Assembly: GCA_964452645.1 (NCBI GenBank)
Contig: CAYVMO010000001.1
Location: forward strand, 1 to 64,000
Source: CAYXTW01 sp964452645
Lineage (GTDB): Bacteria > Zixibacteria > MSB-5A5 > GN15 > PGXB01
Length of the DNA: 64,000 nucleotides
Reading direction: 5' to 3'
Shown: positions 46,216 to 56,014 of the stretch, piece after piece
Numbering within the stretch: the stretch's first letter is position 1
How the letters are laid out: every line of letters starts with the position of its first letter
The notes under the pieces: generated by a model
Database searches by the model: none
Told to the model about the DNA's origin: nothing
Seen by the model: only the letters and a program-made list of their open reading frames with translations
Made by a program: the position numbers and the translations under genes

Positions 46216-46938
46216 TCAGTGTAAAAAAGCTCTCGGTTTTCTTTGAAAAAGCCTGTCAGCTTTCTCCCAATCATCGGGGCGACCGACATCGAGCCAGCGC
46301 CCTTTGAACCGATATACGAAAGGATTGTTACGAATCTTGATTAATTTTTCGACCAATTCGGGAAAATCGAATTTTTTCGCGGGAATATATTTAAGTACAT
46401 CGCGATTAAAGGCGTAAATACCCATCGAGACCGAATAATCCAGAACCGGCTTTTCGAAATATTTCCCGATTTTGCCCTGTACTACGGATACGACACCGAA
46501 ATCGACTTTGACCGATCTTTTATAAACGGCCACTGTCGCCATGGTTTTATTCTCAACATGTGCTTTGGCGAATTTGTCAAACGGCAGATCGGTCAGTAGG
46601 TCTCCGTTCAGGACGAGGAAATTTTTATCCAGTTTTTTGATTTTTTTCAAAGGTGCGGCGGTTCCCAGCGGTTTTTTTTCTTTGGAATATGTTATTCTAA
46701 CACCGAACTGACGCCCGTCACCGAGAATCATCTTTATCAATTCGGCCTGATAGCCGACCGCCATGATTATATCCTTGATGCCCGATTTAGCCAGCTGCCT
46801 GATCAGGATTTCAACAATGGGAACGTCGCCGACTGGCCAGAGCGGTTTAGGCAGGATTTTAGTGTACGGCAGGAGTCTTCGTCCTTCACCGCCGGCAAGA
46901 ATCACGGCCTGTTTGATTATTACCGAACGGCGTTTCAA
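46216..46938 (-). CDS. Sugar-1-phosphate nucleotidyltransferase
   Basis: 240 residues. QAVILAGGEGRRLLPYTKILPKPLWPVGDVPI is the NTP-transferase signature with the Gx-G-x-R and PK motifs; FLVLNGDLLTD is the metal-binding Asp region; GRWLDVGRPDDW is the usual end. Charges a sugar phosphate with a nucleotide; which sugar is not clear. The ATG overlaps the stop of the upstream dehydratase by 4 bp. Confidence 0.9.
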   Translation of the reverse strand: MKRRSVIIKQAVILAGGEGRRLLPYTKILPKPLWPVGDVPIVEILIRQLAKSGIKDIIMAVGYQAELIKMILGDGRQFGVRITYSKEKKPLGTAAPLKKIKKLDKNFLVLNGDLLTDLPFDKFAKAHVENKTMATVAVYKRSVKVDFGVVSVVQGKIGKYFEKPVLDYSVSMGIYAFNRDVLKYIPAKKFDFPELVEKLIKIRNNPFVYRFKGRWLDVGRPDDWEKADRLFQRKPRAFLH

Positions 46939-47927
46939 AGTTGATAATCCTCCTTAGGGTAAAGGGCCAGGTTTTTTTCGAAAAATCGAATCGTCTTTTC
47001 CAGTCCTGATCTTATCGATTGTCCCGGTATATAGCCGATTTTTCTTTCCGCCAGCCGGCTGTCGCCGACAAGCCTTTGAACTTCGGATTTTTCGGGGCGA
47101 AGTCTCTTTTTTTCCGTTTTTATATTTAGTTTCTTCCCGAGAATATCGCCGATAATTTTGACCATTTCTTCGATGGAATAATCTTTCCCGGAAGCCAGAT
47201 TTAAAGTCTCGCCGGCCGTTTTGGGTTCGAATCCGGCGGCAATCATCCCGGCAACAATATCGTAGACATAATTCATATCCCGCCGGGTGGTAACATTACC
47301 CAGCTTGATTGTATCTCCCCGAAGCGCCTGAAGAATAATAGTCGGTACGATAGCCCGCGCCGATTGTCTGGGACCATAGCAATTAAACGGTCGTACCGTT
47401 ATTACCGGCAGCCCGAAACTTAAATAAAACGACTGGGCTATCTTATCGGCCGCAATTTTCGAAGCCGAATATGGTGACTGAGCTACTTGCGGATGCTTTT
47501 CATCGATGGGGACGTACTGCGCGGTGCCGTAGACTTCGGAAGTCGAAACGTGCAGGAATTTCTTGATATTCCGTGACCGCGCCGCCTGGAGCATATTTGC
47601 GGTACCGATGCCGTTGACGGTCAGAAAATCCCTGGGGGCGATATATGAGTAAGGAATGGCTATTTGCGCCGCCAGATGAAAAATATAATCGTTTTTTCCA
47701 ACTGCCTGCAGGCATATATCCGGATCGCGAATGTCACCGAAGATTATATTCAGGTTTTTTCTCAGAATGAAAGGAAGGAAATCCAATCGGCCGAGCCGTC
47801 CTTCAGAGGTATACCGAAGCAGCGCCGTGACTTTAGCATTCGATTTAAGCAAAGCTTCAGCCAGATGCGAACCGATAAACCCTCCGGCCCCGGTGACAAG
47901 AATCTTTTTTCCGGCGATTTTTATCAT
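46935..47927 (-). CDS. NAD-dependent 4,6-dehydratase, LegB-like
   Basis: 330 residues from the ATG at 47927 (MIKIAGKKILVTGAGGFIGSHLAEALL); the frame is open to 48026 but the extra residues do not fit the family. Motifs: FHLAAQIAIPYSYIAP, STSEVYGTAQYVPIDE, YSASKIAADK, VRPFNCYGPRQSARAIVPTII. This pattern is that of UDP-GlcNAc 4,6-dehydratases of the legionaminic/bacillosamine routes. First gene of the three-gene cluster. No legC/legI-type enzymes are seen here. Confidence 0.87.
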   Translation of the reverse strand: MIKIAGKKILVTGAGGFIGSHLAEALLKSNAKVTALLRYTSEGRLGRLDFLPFILRKNLNIIFGDIRDPDICLQAVGKNDYIFHLAAQIAIPYSYIAPRDFLTVNGIGTANMLQAARSRNIKKFLHVSTSEVYGTAQYVPIDEKHPQVAQSPYSASKIAADKIAQSFYLSFGLPVITVRPFNCYGPRQSARAIVPTIILQALRGDTIKLGNVTTRRDMNYVYDIVAGMIAAGFEPKTAGETLNLASGKDYSIEEMVKIIGDILGKKLNIKTEKKRLRPEKSEVQRLVGDSRLAERKIGYIPGQSIRSGLEKTIRFFEKNLALYPKEDYQL

Positions 47928-48137
47928 ACTGAATCCGCGGCAAATATAGGCAATATTTTTCTTTTTATCAAAGTCTTTTTCGTTTATATGGTTATCGGAT
48001 GAATGAATATAGTTTTCAATGTTCAATAGTCAGTTTTCAGTGAGTATTTAAATTGACAGGTGTTTTTATATTGCCCGGGCACATCGGCAGGTTTAGATTT
48101 TTATAAAAATTCTTATAAAGCGGAAGGAATAGAAGTG

Positions 48138-49433
48138 ATGTCAGATTTTGATTTTATAGCGGCCAGGCAAATTCTCGATTCCCGAGGCACACCCACAGTA
48201 GAGGTTGATGTTGTATTAAGCGATGGGACCCTGGGCCGGGCGGCGATACCATCGGGGGCTTCCACCGGCGCTCATGAGGCAGTCGAATTGCGTGATGGTG
48301 ATAAAAAGTTGTTTTTCGGGAAATCGGTTTTGAAGGCGGTCAAAAATGTCAATGAAAAAATGGCACCGGCCATATTGGCTAACAGTATTGACCCGTACGA
48401 CCAGGTGGCGCTGGATAATTTCCTGATAAAAATGGATGGCACCGAAAATAAAAGCGTTCTGGGAGCCAATGCCATTTTGGGTGTCTCCTTGGCGACGGCG
48501 CGCGCCGCGGCGCAGTCGATCGGACGTTATCTTTATGAGTACATCGGGGGTAGTAATTGTAAATTGCTTCCGGTACCGATGATGAATATCCTCAACGGCG
48601 GCAAACACGCCGATAACAATGTGGATCTGCAGGAATTCATGATTATGCCGGTCGGCGCCGATTCCTTTTCGAAGGCGCTTCAGATGGGCGCGGAAGTTTT
48701 CGGAAGTCTGAAAACGGTTCTGAAAAGCAAAAAGCTGAATACGGCGGTCGGGGATGAAGGCGGTTTTGCGCCCGATTTGAAATCCAACGAGGAGGCGCTT
48801 GAAATTATCATGGAAGCGATAAACAAATCGGGGTACCAGGCCGGCAAAGATGTTCTGCTGGCGCTGGATCCGGCCTCGTCCGAGTTTTATGACGCCAAGG
48901 CGAAAGTGTATAACCTGAAAAGCGAGGGTAAAAAATATAAATCGAAAGAGATGATTGATTTTTACGAGAATCTGGTAAATAAATATCCGATAATTTCCAT
49001 CGAGGACGGACTGGCCGAGGATGATTGGGAAGGGTGGGCGATAATGACCGAACGGCTGGGGGGTAAAATCCAGATTGTCGGCGATGATTTGTACGTAACC
49101 AACCCGAAACGTCTAAAACGGGGAATTAAAGAGAAGTCGTCAAATTCGATTCTTATCAAACTGAATCAAATCGGGACTCTAACAGAGACGCTGGATACGA
49201 TTGAGATGGCGAAAAAAGCCGGTTTCACGGCGGTGGTGTCCCATCGCAGCGGAGAGACCGAAGATTCGATCATTGCCGATGTCGTTGTTGCCGCCGGCAC
49301 GGGCCAGATTAAGACCGGCTCGATGTGTCGTACCGATCGGATATGTAAGTATAACCAGCTTTTACGAATCGAAGAATCGATCGGTGATTATTCACAATAT
49401 ATCGGTAAAAATGTGTTTTATAATTTGAAATAA
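48138..49433 (+). CDS. eno: Enolase (phosphopyruvate hydratase)
   Basis: 431 residues from the ATG at 48138 (GGAAGGAA upstream); an open frame extends back to 48060 without family match. Signatures: ARQILDSRGTPTVEVDV, SGASTGAHEAVELRD, GDEGGFAPD, YPIISIEDGLAEDDW, GDDLYVTN, SILIKLNQIGTLTET and SHRSGETEDS. Glycolytic enzyme, cytoplasmic, Mg-dependent. Ends at its own terminator. Confidence 0.97.
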   Translation: MSDFDFIAARQILDSRGTPTVEVDVVLSDGTLGRAAIPSGASTGAHEAVELRDGDKKLFFGKSVLKAVKNVNEKMAPAILANSIDPYDQVALDNFLIKMDGTENKSVLGANAILGVSLATARAAAQSIGRYLYEYIGGSNCKLLPVPMMNILNGGKHADNNVDLQEFMIMPVGADSFSKALQMGAEVFGSLKTVLKSKKLNTAVGDEGGFAPDLKSNEEALEIIMEAINKSGYQAGKDVLLALDPASSEFYDAKAKVYNLKSEGKKYKSKEMIDFYENLVNKYPIISIEDGLAEDDWEGWAIMTERLGGKIQIVGDDLYVTNPKRLKRGIKEKSSNSILIKLNQIGTLTETLDTIEMAKKAGFTAVVSHRSGETEDSIIADVVVAAGTGQIKTGSMCRTDRICKYNQLLRIEESIGDYSQYIGKNVFYNLK

Positions 49434-49457
49434 TGGATATTGTCGCAAGAGGGGGAG

Positions 49458-49497
49458 AACCCCGATTTTCGCCCGGGCGGGATTTCGGGTTTTTTTA
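49458..49497 (+). terminator. Rho-independent terminator of eno
   Basis: AACCCCGA pairs with TTCGGGTT (one bulge), with inner CGCCC/GGGCG stem, then T-run 49490-49497. 24 bp after the eno stop. Confidence 0.8.
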
Positions 49498-49738
49498 TTC
49501 GGAAGTTTTTTGTTGACAGGCCGGGTCAAAATTTGTCATTCTTGAATTGTATATAAAGAGTAAGTGACAATTCAACAGGGTTGTTTTCAGGTTGTCCAGT
49601 TTTGTTCCTGGAAACGAGGAGGTGTGTAAAGGAGTTTTTTACAAGTAATTCTCTTTTTTGGAAAGAGAGAATTATATCGGCCCTCACACAATACAAAACT
49701 ATAAATGTTTTTTTAACTTGTCACAGTGAGGTGATGGC
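49498..49738 (+). other. Leader region before the small secreted ORF
   Basis: Contains TTGACA near 49512, a weaker AT-rich -10 region, and a hairpin-like TAATTCTCT...AGAGAATTA at about 49647-49675. No gene. It may carry regulatory structure, but I cannot assign an RNA family. Confidence 0.35.
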
Positions 49739-50089
49739 ATGAAGAGAATGATTCAACCAATTCTTGTGGTCTTACTTCTATCGCTTTTATTGGTTTACGC
49801 CACAAATGCCGGTCCCACACCACCTGGCAGAAGTAATATTGTCGTAGATCCCAACGATGATTCACCTTGGGAAGAATTAAGCAGCGCTCGGGATGATGAT
49901 GGGGCTGATATTAATCAGCAAATGGTATCATGGAACTATATTGACAATCTGGTTTTCTGTGATATCGGAAGGTCGATATTGACCTTTAGAGTAATTATTA
50001 ATCGTAATTTCATTTCATTTTATTATTGGGACGTACAATCGAGCAAGAATGAAATTAGCAATCAAAAAGAAGTTCGACCACATCGATAA
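49739..50089 (+). CDS. Small secreted protein upstream of the sigma54 activator
   Basis: 116 residues. GAGGTG precedes the ATG. Signal peptide MKRMIQPILVVLLLSLLLVYATNA, then a short Asp-rich, Pro/Gly-containing mature part (DPNDDSPWEELSSARDDDGADI), then a less convincing hydrophobic tail. The last 41 bp overlap the start of the TPR-sigma54 gene in another frame, suggesting coupling. Family unknown. A peptide sensed or controlled by the regulator is a speculative possibility. Confidence 0.55.
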   Translation: MKRMIQPILVVLLLSLLLVYATNAGPTPPGRSNIVVDPNDDSPWEELSSARDDDGADINQQMVSWNYIDNLVFCDIGRSILTFRVIINRNFISFYYWDVQSSKNEISNQKEVRPHR

Positions 50090-52187
50090 GCTTCTTCAGG
50101 ATAAGAAATATAAAGAAGCGCTTGCCGAACTGAAGTCGATTGAATCGACCCGGCTTAAAGGTGAGGAATTGGCCTGTTTTTGCCTTTTTATTTCCGAATC
50201 CAGATTATGGCTGGGCGATTATGATATAGAAGATATTCTGGACAAGGCCATTCGATTTTTCAAAAACAGCCGGAGCAACGAACTATTTGCACGGGCCAAG
50301 TATCTTAATGGTTGTTTATTGGTATTTCTTGGAAGACATATCGAGGCGCGCGAAGTCTTGATGGAATCGTACTTGAATTTCAAACGATGTGACAACTTAG
50401 ATGCCGTCTCGCGCGTCCTGAACAGGCTGGCGCTGGTTCAGTTTCAGATGGGGGCGGTTGAGGATGCTATTGGAAACCTCAATCGATGTATTGACATCAA
50501 TAAAAATCTCAATAGGCCGGATAAAGTTCTTGCGCTTTTAAGAAATACCGCCCTGATTCAATTTATGTCCGGCCGGTTTAATCGGGCTATCGAAATATAC
50601 AGGAGTAATAGGTCTCTTATACTATCGGGTTCGGACGGCAGTATTTGCCGATTTTATCTTACATTCGCCATGGCCACCGCCCTTAAGGGGGATAATATAG
50701 AGGCTCTTGCATTGATATCCAAAACACCCGAGTTATTCGGGGGTTTGGAGCGCGAAAAAGCTCAATATTATGAATACCTCGGCTGGATATATAATCTTGA
50801 TGGCAGGTTTAAAGATGCCGAAAAGACGCTCAAAACCGGAATCCGATTGTCCGTGAAAATCGCTCCCGAATCGGCCTTGATTTCGCAGAGCAAACGGCTT
50901 TTGGCGGATGCATTTATAGGTCTGGGGCAATCTAAGAAGGCTCTGAAGATGGCCGAAGAAGCTTTAAAGGTAGCGGAGAAAATAGGCGAACGTGTTGAGA
51001 TAGCCGGTTGTTATCGCGTGTTTGCTCTGGTTGCCGTTGACAGAGGTGAAAAAGAAGAAGCTCAGGATTGGTTTAAAAAGGCCTGTGATATATATGCGGA
51101 GATTCAATCGCAGTATGAACTGGCTATTACCCGCTTTCATATGGCAACGACCGGCGTGTATGACCGCGGTGAATGCCTGGCGCTTTTATATTTGGCTCGT
51201 GAGTATTTCAAGGCGGAAGATGTCAAGTGTTATATAGAAAATATTGACCGGGCAATAAAAAACGGCGGCTTACCGTATATCATGGATGGCCGATTGAGGG
51301 AGATCAATGAACCTTTCATAGCAGTGCATCCAAAGACAAAAAGGATTGTCGAATTGGCCGAAAATATTGCCCGGTCGGATATGACAGTGTTGTTGACCGG
51401 CCCGACCGGCAGCAGCAAGGACAGGCTGGCTCATTATATCCATATTTGTTCGGGCCGAAAGGGCAAGTTTGTGACGGTTAATTCGGCGGCTATTCCCGAT
51501 GGCATGGTCGAATCGGAACTTTTCGGCTATCGTAAGGGCGCATTTACCGGCGCGGATCATAACCGAATTGGTCTTTTTGAGGAGGCTGATAATGGCACAT
51601 TTTATCTCAACGAGATTGCCGATAGCAGTGCCGCCTTTCAGGCAAAACTCCTCGAAGTGCTGGAAACAAGGACAATTCGTCAACTGGGAGCGAATGAAAA
51701 GAAAAAAATATCTATCAGAATAATCGCGGCCACCAATCATGATCTGGCAAAATGGATTCAGAACGGCAAGTTCCGGTTGGATCTCTATCATCGTCTTAAC
51801 GAAATACCGATCGAGCTGCCGCCGCTATCGCAGCGAATCGACGACATCCCCGAATTGGTCAAGTATTTTCTGATGCTGAACGGATTTGAGCCGGCCTCTA
51901 ACGGTAATGGCGAGGCGATCAGGACTATTTGCGATATTTTGTCAAAGCGTGACTGGCCCGGCAATGTCCGGCAGTTAAAATCGGAAGTCGATCGATTATA
52001 TCTGATAACCGGAGGTGATCCTCATCAAATGGTCATAAGTCTGAAAAGTCACGTTTCGGATAATCGCGAGACGCTGATCGCGACTCTGAAAAAAACCGGC
52101 TGGAATCGATCGAAGGCGGCTCGGCTATTGGGTGTGTCGGAAGGAACCGTTCGCAATCGAATAAAAAAATTTAATATTTTCACATAG
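50049..52187 (+). CDS. TPR-containing sigma54-dependent regulator with altered Walker B
   Basis: 712 residues. Residues about 1-400 are TPR helices. Residues about 418-650 are a sigma54-interaction AAA+ domain: Walker A GPTGSSKD (about 448-455), GAFTGAD loop (about 497-503), arginine finger region DLYHRLN. The C-terminus is a Fis-type helix-turn-helix (NRSKAARLLGVSEGTVRNRI). Walker B reads GTFYLNEI: the usual Asp is Asn521, while Glu522 remains. GPTGSSKD also departs from GETGTGKE. ATP hydrolysis may be weak or absent. The TPR half replaces the usual receiver or PAS sensor. Confidence 0.9.
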   Translation: MKLAIKKKFDHIDKLLQDKKYKEALAELKSIESTRLKGEELACFCLFISESRLWLGDYDIEDILDKAIRFFKNSRSNELFARAKYLNGCLLVFLGRHIEAREVLMESYLNFKRCDNLDAVSRVLNRLALVQFQMGAVEDAIGNLNRCIDINKNLNRPDKVLALLRNTALIQFMSGRFNRAIEIYRSNRSLILSGSDGSICRFYLTFAMATALKGDNIEALALISKTPELFGGLEREKAQYYEYLGWIYNLDGRFKDAEKTLKTGIRLSVKIAPESALISQSKRLLADAFIGLGQSKKALKMAEEALKVAEKIGERVEIAGCYRVFALVAVDRGEKEEAQDWFKKACDIYAEIQSQYELAITRFHMATTGVYDRGECLALLYLAREYFKAEDVKCYIENIDRAIKNGGLPYIMDGRLREINEPFIAVHPKTKRIVELAENIARSDMTVLLTGPTGSSKDRLAHYIHICSGRKGKFVTVNSAAIPDGMVESELFGYRKGAFTGADHNRIGLFEEADNGTFYLNEIADSSAAFQAKLLEVLETRTIRQLGANEKKKISIRIIAATNHDLAKWIQNGKFRLDLYHRLNEIPIELPPLSQRIDDIPELVKYFLMLNGFEPASNGNGEAIRTICDILSKRDWPGNVRQLKSEVDRLYLITGGDPHQMVISLKSHVSDNRETLIATLKKTGWNRSKAARLLGVSEGTVRNRIKKFNIFT

Positions 52188-52883
52188 ATTCATATATGTG
52201 ATTCGCCGAATGACTCGTAATTTATTGGAATTCGTAATCATATATTCGTAATTACGAATATCGACAATAGTATCCAATATTAAATCAGCCCATTTTGAAT
52301 TCGCTAAGCTGTTATTGCCATGCAACTTAGTGATTTTTTTCGAACACCCTGCCGCCTCGGTATAAAAATCGCTTTACGAATTAATCAGAGACTACTCAGG
52401 GGCGGGAGAGATCCCGTCAATCGTCTCTAAAGAACTTCGTGTTCGCCTGCCGCCGCCGTTGGTGCTGGTAGACTGCTGATGGGTGGATCGGCGGTGGGAA
52501 ATGCGGAGTATGCGGGTAAACTGCTGGGCACGGGGCGCGTATATAAAAGTGGTGGGGGATACCACTGAGGCCCATATCGCCCCTGCCTAGCGGTTTCGGA
52601 GAAAGGGTTGGGAGGATTTTAAAAATAATAATCTTATAGAGTAGCTGAAATTAATTCTCCGCGGGAAATCAGCCATTTTTCTATATATTTATTTTTTACT
52701 ATTCATATTTGACATACATAAATGTCTTAATTAACGCCTATTTTCAAAAAAACAGCCCGGATAATCATTTAAACCATACAAAAGGGAAGTTGACACAGAA
52801 ATCAAAAATTGTATATTTAAAAAATTAGGGAATGAGCTATGTTCGAAAATACGTCGATGCGGCAAATATAGGCGGTGAGGGTA
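52188..52883. other. 700-bp intergenic stretch, possible degenerate repeat
   Basis: No supported gene. A G+C-rich patch at about 52400-52600 (GCCTGCCGCCGCCG, GCTGATGGGTGGA) resembles in style the GATGGGCGGCAGAC segment of repeat cluster A and may be a decayed repeat. The 3' part is AT-rich and should hold the promoter of the next gene. Confidence 0.4.
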
Positions 52884-54641
52884 ATGAAAATATCCAGATT
52901 GATTCTTGTCAAAGCCATTGTCTTGTATATGCTGATTCCGATAATGGTCTCGGCCGATGACGCCGAACCTTCGGTCATGCGGGTTGAGGGAATCCCGGGA
53001 AAATCGACCGATGAGATTGTCGCTGTTAAGGACGCCAGCCAAGTGCTGAAGGAAATCCCGATAACGATTATTTCCGATCCGGAAAATGCTGATGTATTTA
53101 TTGACGGCGAGTACATGGGCAGCGGGCGGAGTTTTAAGGCCACCACCGGAACCCACAATCTTGAACTCAAAAAAGAAGGTTTTAAAACCGTTCAAAAAGA
53201 AATCGAGGTTTCCGAGGCGCACACACTATTTGAATATAAGATGCAGGAAATCGAGCTTCAGATCGTGACTATCAAGTCGACCCCTCAGGATGCCCGTATA
53301 TTTATACATGGTGTCGAGGTCGGTAAAACCAATAAACAACTTTTTTATTATCCGGGTGAATATAAACTGAGTCTGGCCAAAAGCGGGTATGAGACGGTCA
53401 CCGATTCGATAACAATCACGGAGGGTGCGGATAATTCTTTTGATTATACGCTTTTGAAAGTGGCCGCGATGCTGACAATTGAAACGACGCCGGATGATGC
53501 CGAAATTTATGTAAACGGCGCCAAACAAAAAACCAATAGCTCCAATATTGCACCGGGAAAATATAAAATCGAGGTGAAAAGCATCGGTTATTTTCCTGAA
53601 ACGCGAACGGTCGTTGCTGATAAGAATAATCCTCGTGTCGAAACATTCACGCTGCGCCGGATAACCGGTAATCTTCAACTGCTGATCGAACCGATGGAAA
53701 CAAGTGTTCGCCTGGAGCGTGATGGCGCTGTCATCGATAGCTGGACCGGATCCGCTGTGAAAAAGGATATCCCCATAGGGGACTATACGATGGTTTTTTC
53801 CGCTGACGGATACCCGGTTCAGAGACGTTTAATATCAGTAGCAAATGACCAGACCACAAATCTCAATATCGATATGAAGGAGGCGCCGCCGGCGGATACA
53901 ATCTCAGAGAGGATCGAAAAACCAACGGCCGTAACTTCCTCAGAAATGGTATTGGTGGAGGGCGGGTCGTATCAGATGGGTAGTAAAATGGAATTGCCGA
54001 TGCATACGGTTACATTAAGCAATTATTATCTCGGAAAATGCGAGGTAACACAGCGGGAATGGCAGGAAGTAATGGGAAATAATCCCAGCCAGTTTCGGCA
54101 GGATAATCTGCCGGCCGAAAATGTAAGCTGGTTCGACGCCGTCGAGTTTTGTATTAAAAAAAGCGAGGCCGAAGGATTGACGCCGTGTTATCAAGTCGGC
54201 GTCGGAAAGATTTCCTGCGATTTCAGCGCCGAAGGGTATCGTTTACCGACCGAGGCGGAATGGGAGTTCGCGGCGCGGGGCGGTAATAAATCGTACGCTT
54301 ATAAGTACAGCGCCGGTAATAACATCGATGAGGTCGCCTGGTATGACGCTAATGCCGGGATGCAGCCGCATCCGGTCGGGCAGAAAAAAGCCAATGAGCT
54401 GGGTATTTATGATATGAGCGGAAATGTCTGGGAATGGTGTTTTGACTGGTATGACGAGGATTATTACGCTTCCAGCCCGATAGTCAATCCGCACGGTCCG
54501 TCGAGCGGCCGGACACGAGTCCTGCGCGGCGGCGACTGGTCAAGCGGGGCGGATCTATGCCGCTCGACGCTTCGGGCCGGCCTTGATCCGAACGGCAAGG
54601 GACCCAAGGTCGGTTTCCGTATATGCCGCAAGGGGCGGTAA
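52884..54641 (+). CDS. Exported PEGA-repeat protein with SUMF1-like domain
   Basis: 585 residues from the ATG at 52884 (a GTG nine bases upstream is possible). Signal peptide MKISRLILVKAIVLYMLIPIMVSADD. Four PEGA-type repeats at about 55-330 (ITIISDPENADVFIDGEYMG, VTIKSTPQDARIFIHGVEVG, LTIETTPDDAEIYVNGAK). A SUMF1/FGE fold lies at about 350-585 (GGSYQMGS, GYRLPTEAEWEFAARGG, GIYDMSGNVWEWCFDWY, LRGGDWS, VGFRICRK). The closely spaced catalytic Cys pair of true FGE is missing. It is the extracytoplasmic half of the kinase at 24371 without the kinase. Probably periplasmic or surface binding. Confidence 0.9.
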   Translation: MKISRLILVKAIVLYMLIPIMVSADDAEPSVMRVEGIPGKSTDEIVAVKDASQVLKEIPITIISDPENADVFIDGEYMGSGRSFKATTGTHNLELKKEGFKTVQKEIEVSEAHTLFEYKMQEIELQIVTIKSTPQDARIFIHGVEVGKTNKQLFYYPGEYKLSLAKSGYETVTDSITITEGADNSFDYTLLKVAAMLTIETTPDDAEIYVNGAKQKTNSSNIAPGKYKIEVKSIGYFPETRTVVADKNNPRVETFTLRRITGNLQLLIEPMETSVRLERDGAVIDSWTGSAVKKDIPIGDYTMVFSADGYPVQRRLISVANDQTTNLNIDMKEAPPADTISERIEKPTAVTSSEMVLVEGGSYQMGSKMELPMHTVTLSNYYLGKCEVTQREWQEVMGNNPSQFRQDNLPAENVSWFDAVEFCIKKSEAEGLTPCYQVGVGKISCDFSAEGYRLPTEAEWEFAARGGNKSYAYKYSAGNNIDEVAWYDANAGMQPHPVGQKKANELGIYDMSGNVWEWCFDWYDEDYYASSPIVNPHGPSSGRTRVLRGGDWSSGADLCRSTLRAGLDPNGKGPKVGFRICRKGR

Positions 54642-54697
54642 GCCAAGAAATCATGTATAGGCAAATTTCGGAAAAACTTAATCCGATCCGTTATATC

Positions 54698-56014
54698 TTA
54701 ATCCTTCGTGGCGACGCTGACGTTATCGCATAAAATCGGCGGGATACGACCACCCCAATAGTATGTATAAGGAGTGTCGCCGACATCAATAACATCTTTA
54801 AGCGTCTCGTATATATTACCCGATACCATCGCGCCTTTCACGCGGCCGACAATTTCGCCGTTTTCGACGTACAGTCCGGGGCTGGTCCCAATCGAATAAT
54901 CACCGTTGGGGATATTGCCACTATGCGCCCCAAGCGCACCTTCGATAATAACTCCTCGATTAATTGATTCAATTAATTGTGCCAGTGATTTGTAACCGGG
55001 CTTAAACCGAACATGCACCATCGACGGTCTCGGTTTGAGGGTCATCGGGTCGCCGCCCCACATCGAAGTCCGGAAACCGTGTCCGGTCGGTTCGGCCTTG
55101 AGTTTTTTGGCATATTCGAGATCGTAATAAAAGCTTTGCAGGACACCGTCTTCGATGATATTAAAATCGCGGCAGGCGACACCTTCGTCGTCGAAAGCTC
55201 TTGCGCGGGGATCATTTTTGTCGAGAGGACTGTTGGAAAATGTAATTTTCCCATCAAGGATCTTTTCGCCGCGCTTATCTGCAATCGGCGTGCTTTTATC
55301 ATAGACCGATTTGGAACTGGTGCCGCTGAGAAGCCGCCAATTGATTGTCTCCATGCTGTTGGGCATGAAAATCACCTTCATGCGGCCGCCTTTCGGTTCG
55401 ACCGGTTTCGATGACTTATTGTAAAACTCAATTAACTCATCAAGCATTGATGACGGAAACTCTTCGAACTTCTTGCTTAAATATAAACGCCAGAGACCGC
55501 CGCCGGAACCGGGATAACCGATATACGCAACGGCGGAATAATATCCTCTGTAGCCGGAGACATCGGTCCCCGCGCTGTTTAAAATGCGGATATTTTCGAT
55601 ATTAACTGAAGTCTCCATAATTATTTCGCCGTCGGTTTTGGAACTAAGGATATCACATACACGACGGCATTCGGCGACCATATCGGTCCCGGAGATTTTA
55701 TCAATAACGGGATTGTACGTGTCGAGACGCGGGATCTCTTTCGTCAGCGGGAAGGCATATTCAGCCGCGACCCCGCCCTTGAGCGAGTCGAGCGCATTCA
55801 GCAGAAGTTCATCCCGATCGATAAGATTCCTGGTATAGGCGAATCCGAGTTTACCGTTTTTTATAATTCGCAGGCTGACACCCGATTGGATTTTACTGTC
55901 AATATCATGAAGTTTGGCGTCTTCGAAACTAACGGAGTGGTTGGAGTGGCCGAGCGAGAAAATCTCGGCTTTATCACAGGCTTTTTTTGCCTTTTCGAGT
56001 AGCTTTTCCATCAT
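54698..56014 (-). CDS. pmbA: TldD/PmbA family protein, PmbA (TldE) subunit
   Basis: 438 residues. Partner of TldD in a heterodimeric metalloprotease that degrades small peptides. Motifs near the C-terminus: AHSGNIPNGDYSIGTSPGLYVENGEIVGRVKGAMVSGNIYE. As expected for the E subunit, there is no HExxxH. The ATG overlaps the tldD stop by 4 bp (ATGA). Confidence 0.9.
   Translation of the reverse strand: MMEKLLEKAKKACDKAEIFSLGHSNHSVSFEDAKLHDIDSKIQSGVSLRIIKNGKLGFAYTRNLIDRDELLLNALDSLKGGVAAEYAFPLTKEIPRLDTYNPVIDKISGTDMVAECRRVCDILSSKTDGEIIMETSVNIENIRILNSAGTDVSGYRGYYSAVAYIGYPGSGGGLWRLYLSKKFEEFPSSMLDELIEFYNKSSKPVEPKGGRMKVIFMPNSMETINWRLLSGTSSKSVYDKSTPIADKRGEKILDGKITFSNSPLDKNDPRARAFDDEGVACRDFNIIEDGVLQSFYYDLEYAKKLKAEPTGHGFRTSMWGGDPMTLKPRPSMVHVRFKPGYKSLAQLIESINRGVIIEGALGAHSGNIPNGDYSIGTSPGLYVENGEIVGRVKGAMVSGNIYETLKDVIDVGDTPYTYYWGGRIPPILCDNVSVATKD

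Noticed and set aside
55013..55414. 133-codon frame antisense to pmbA
   Set aside because: Shadow of a clearly recognised gene on the other strand.
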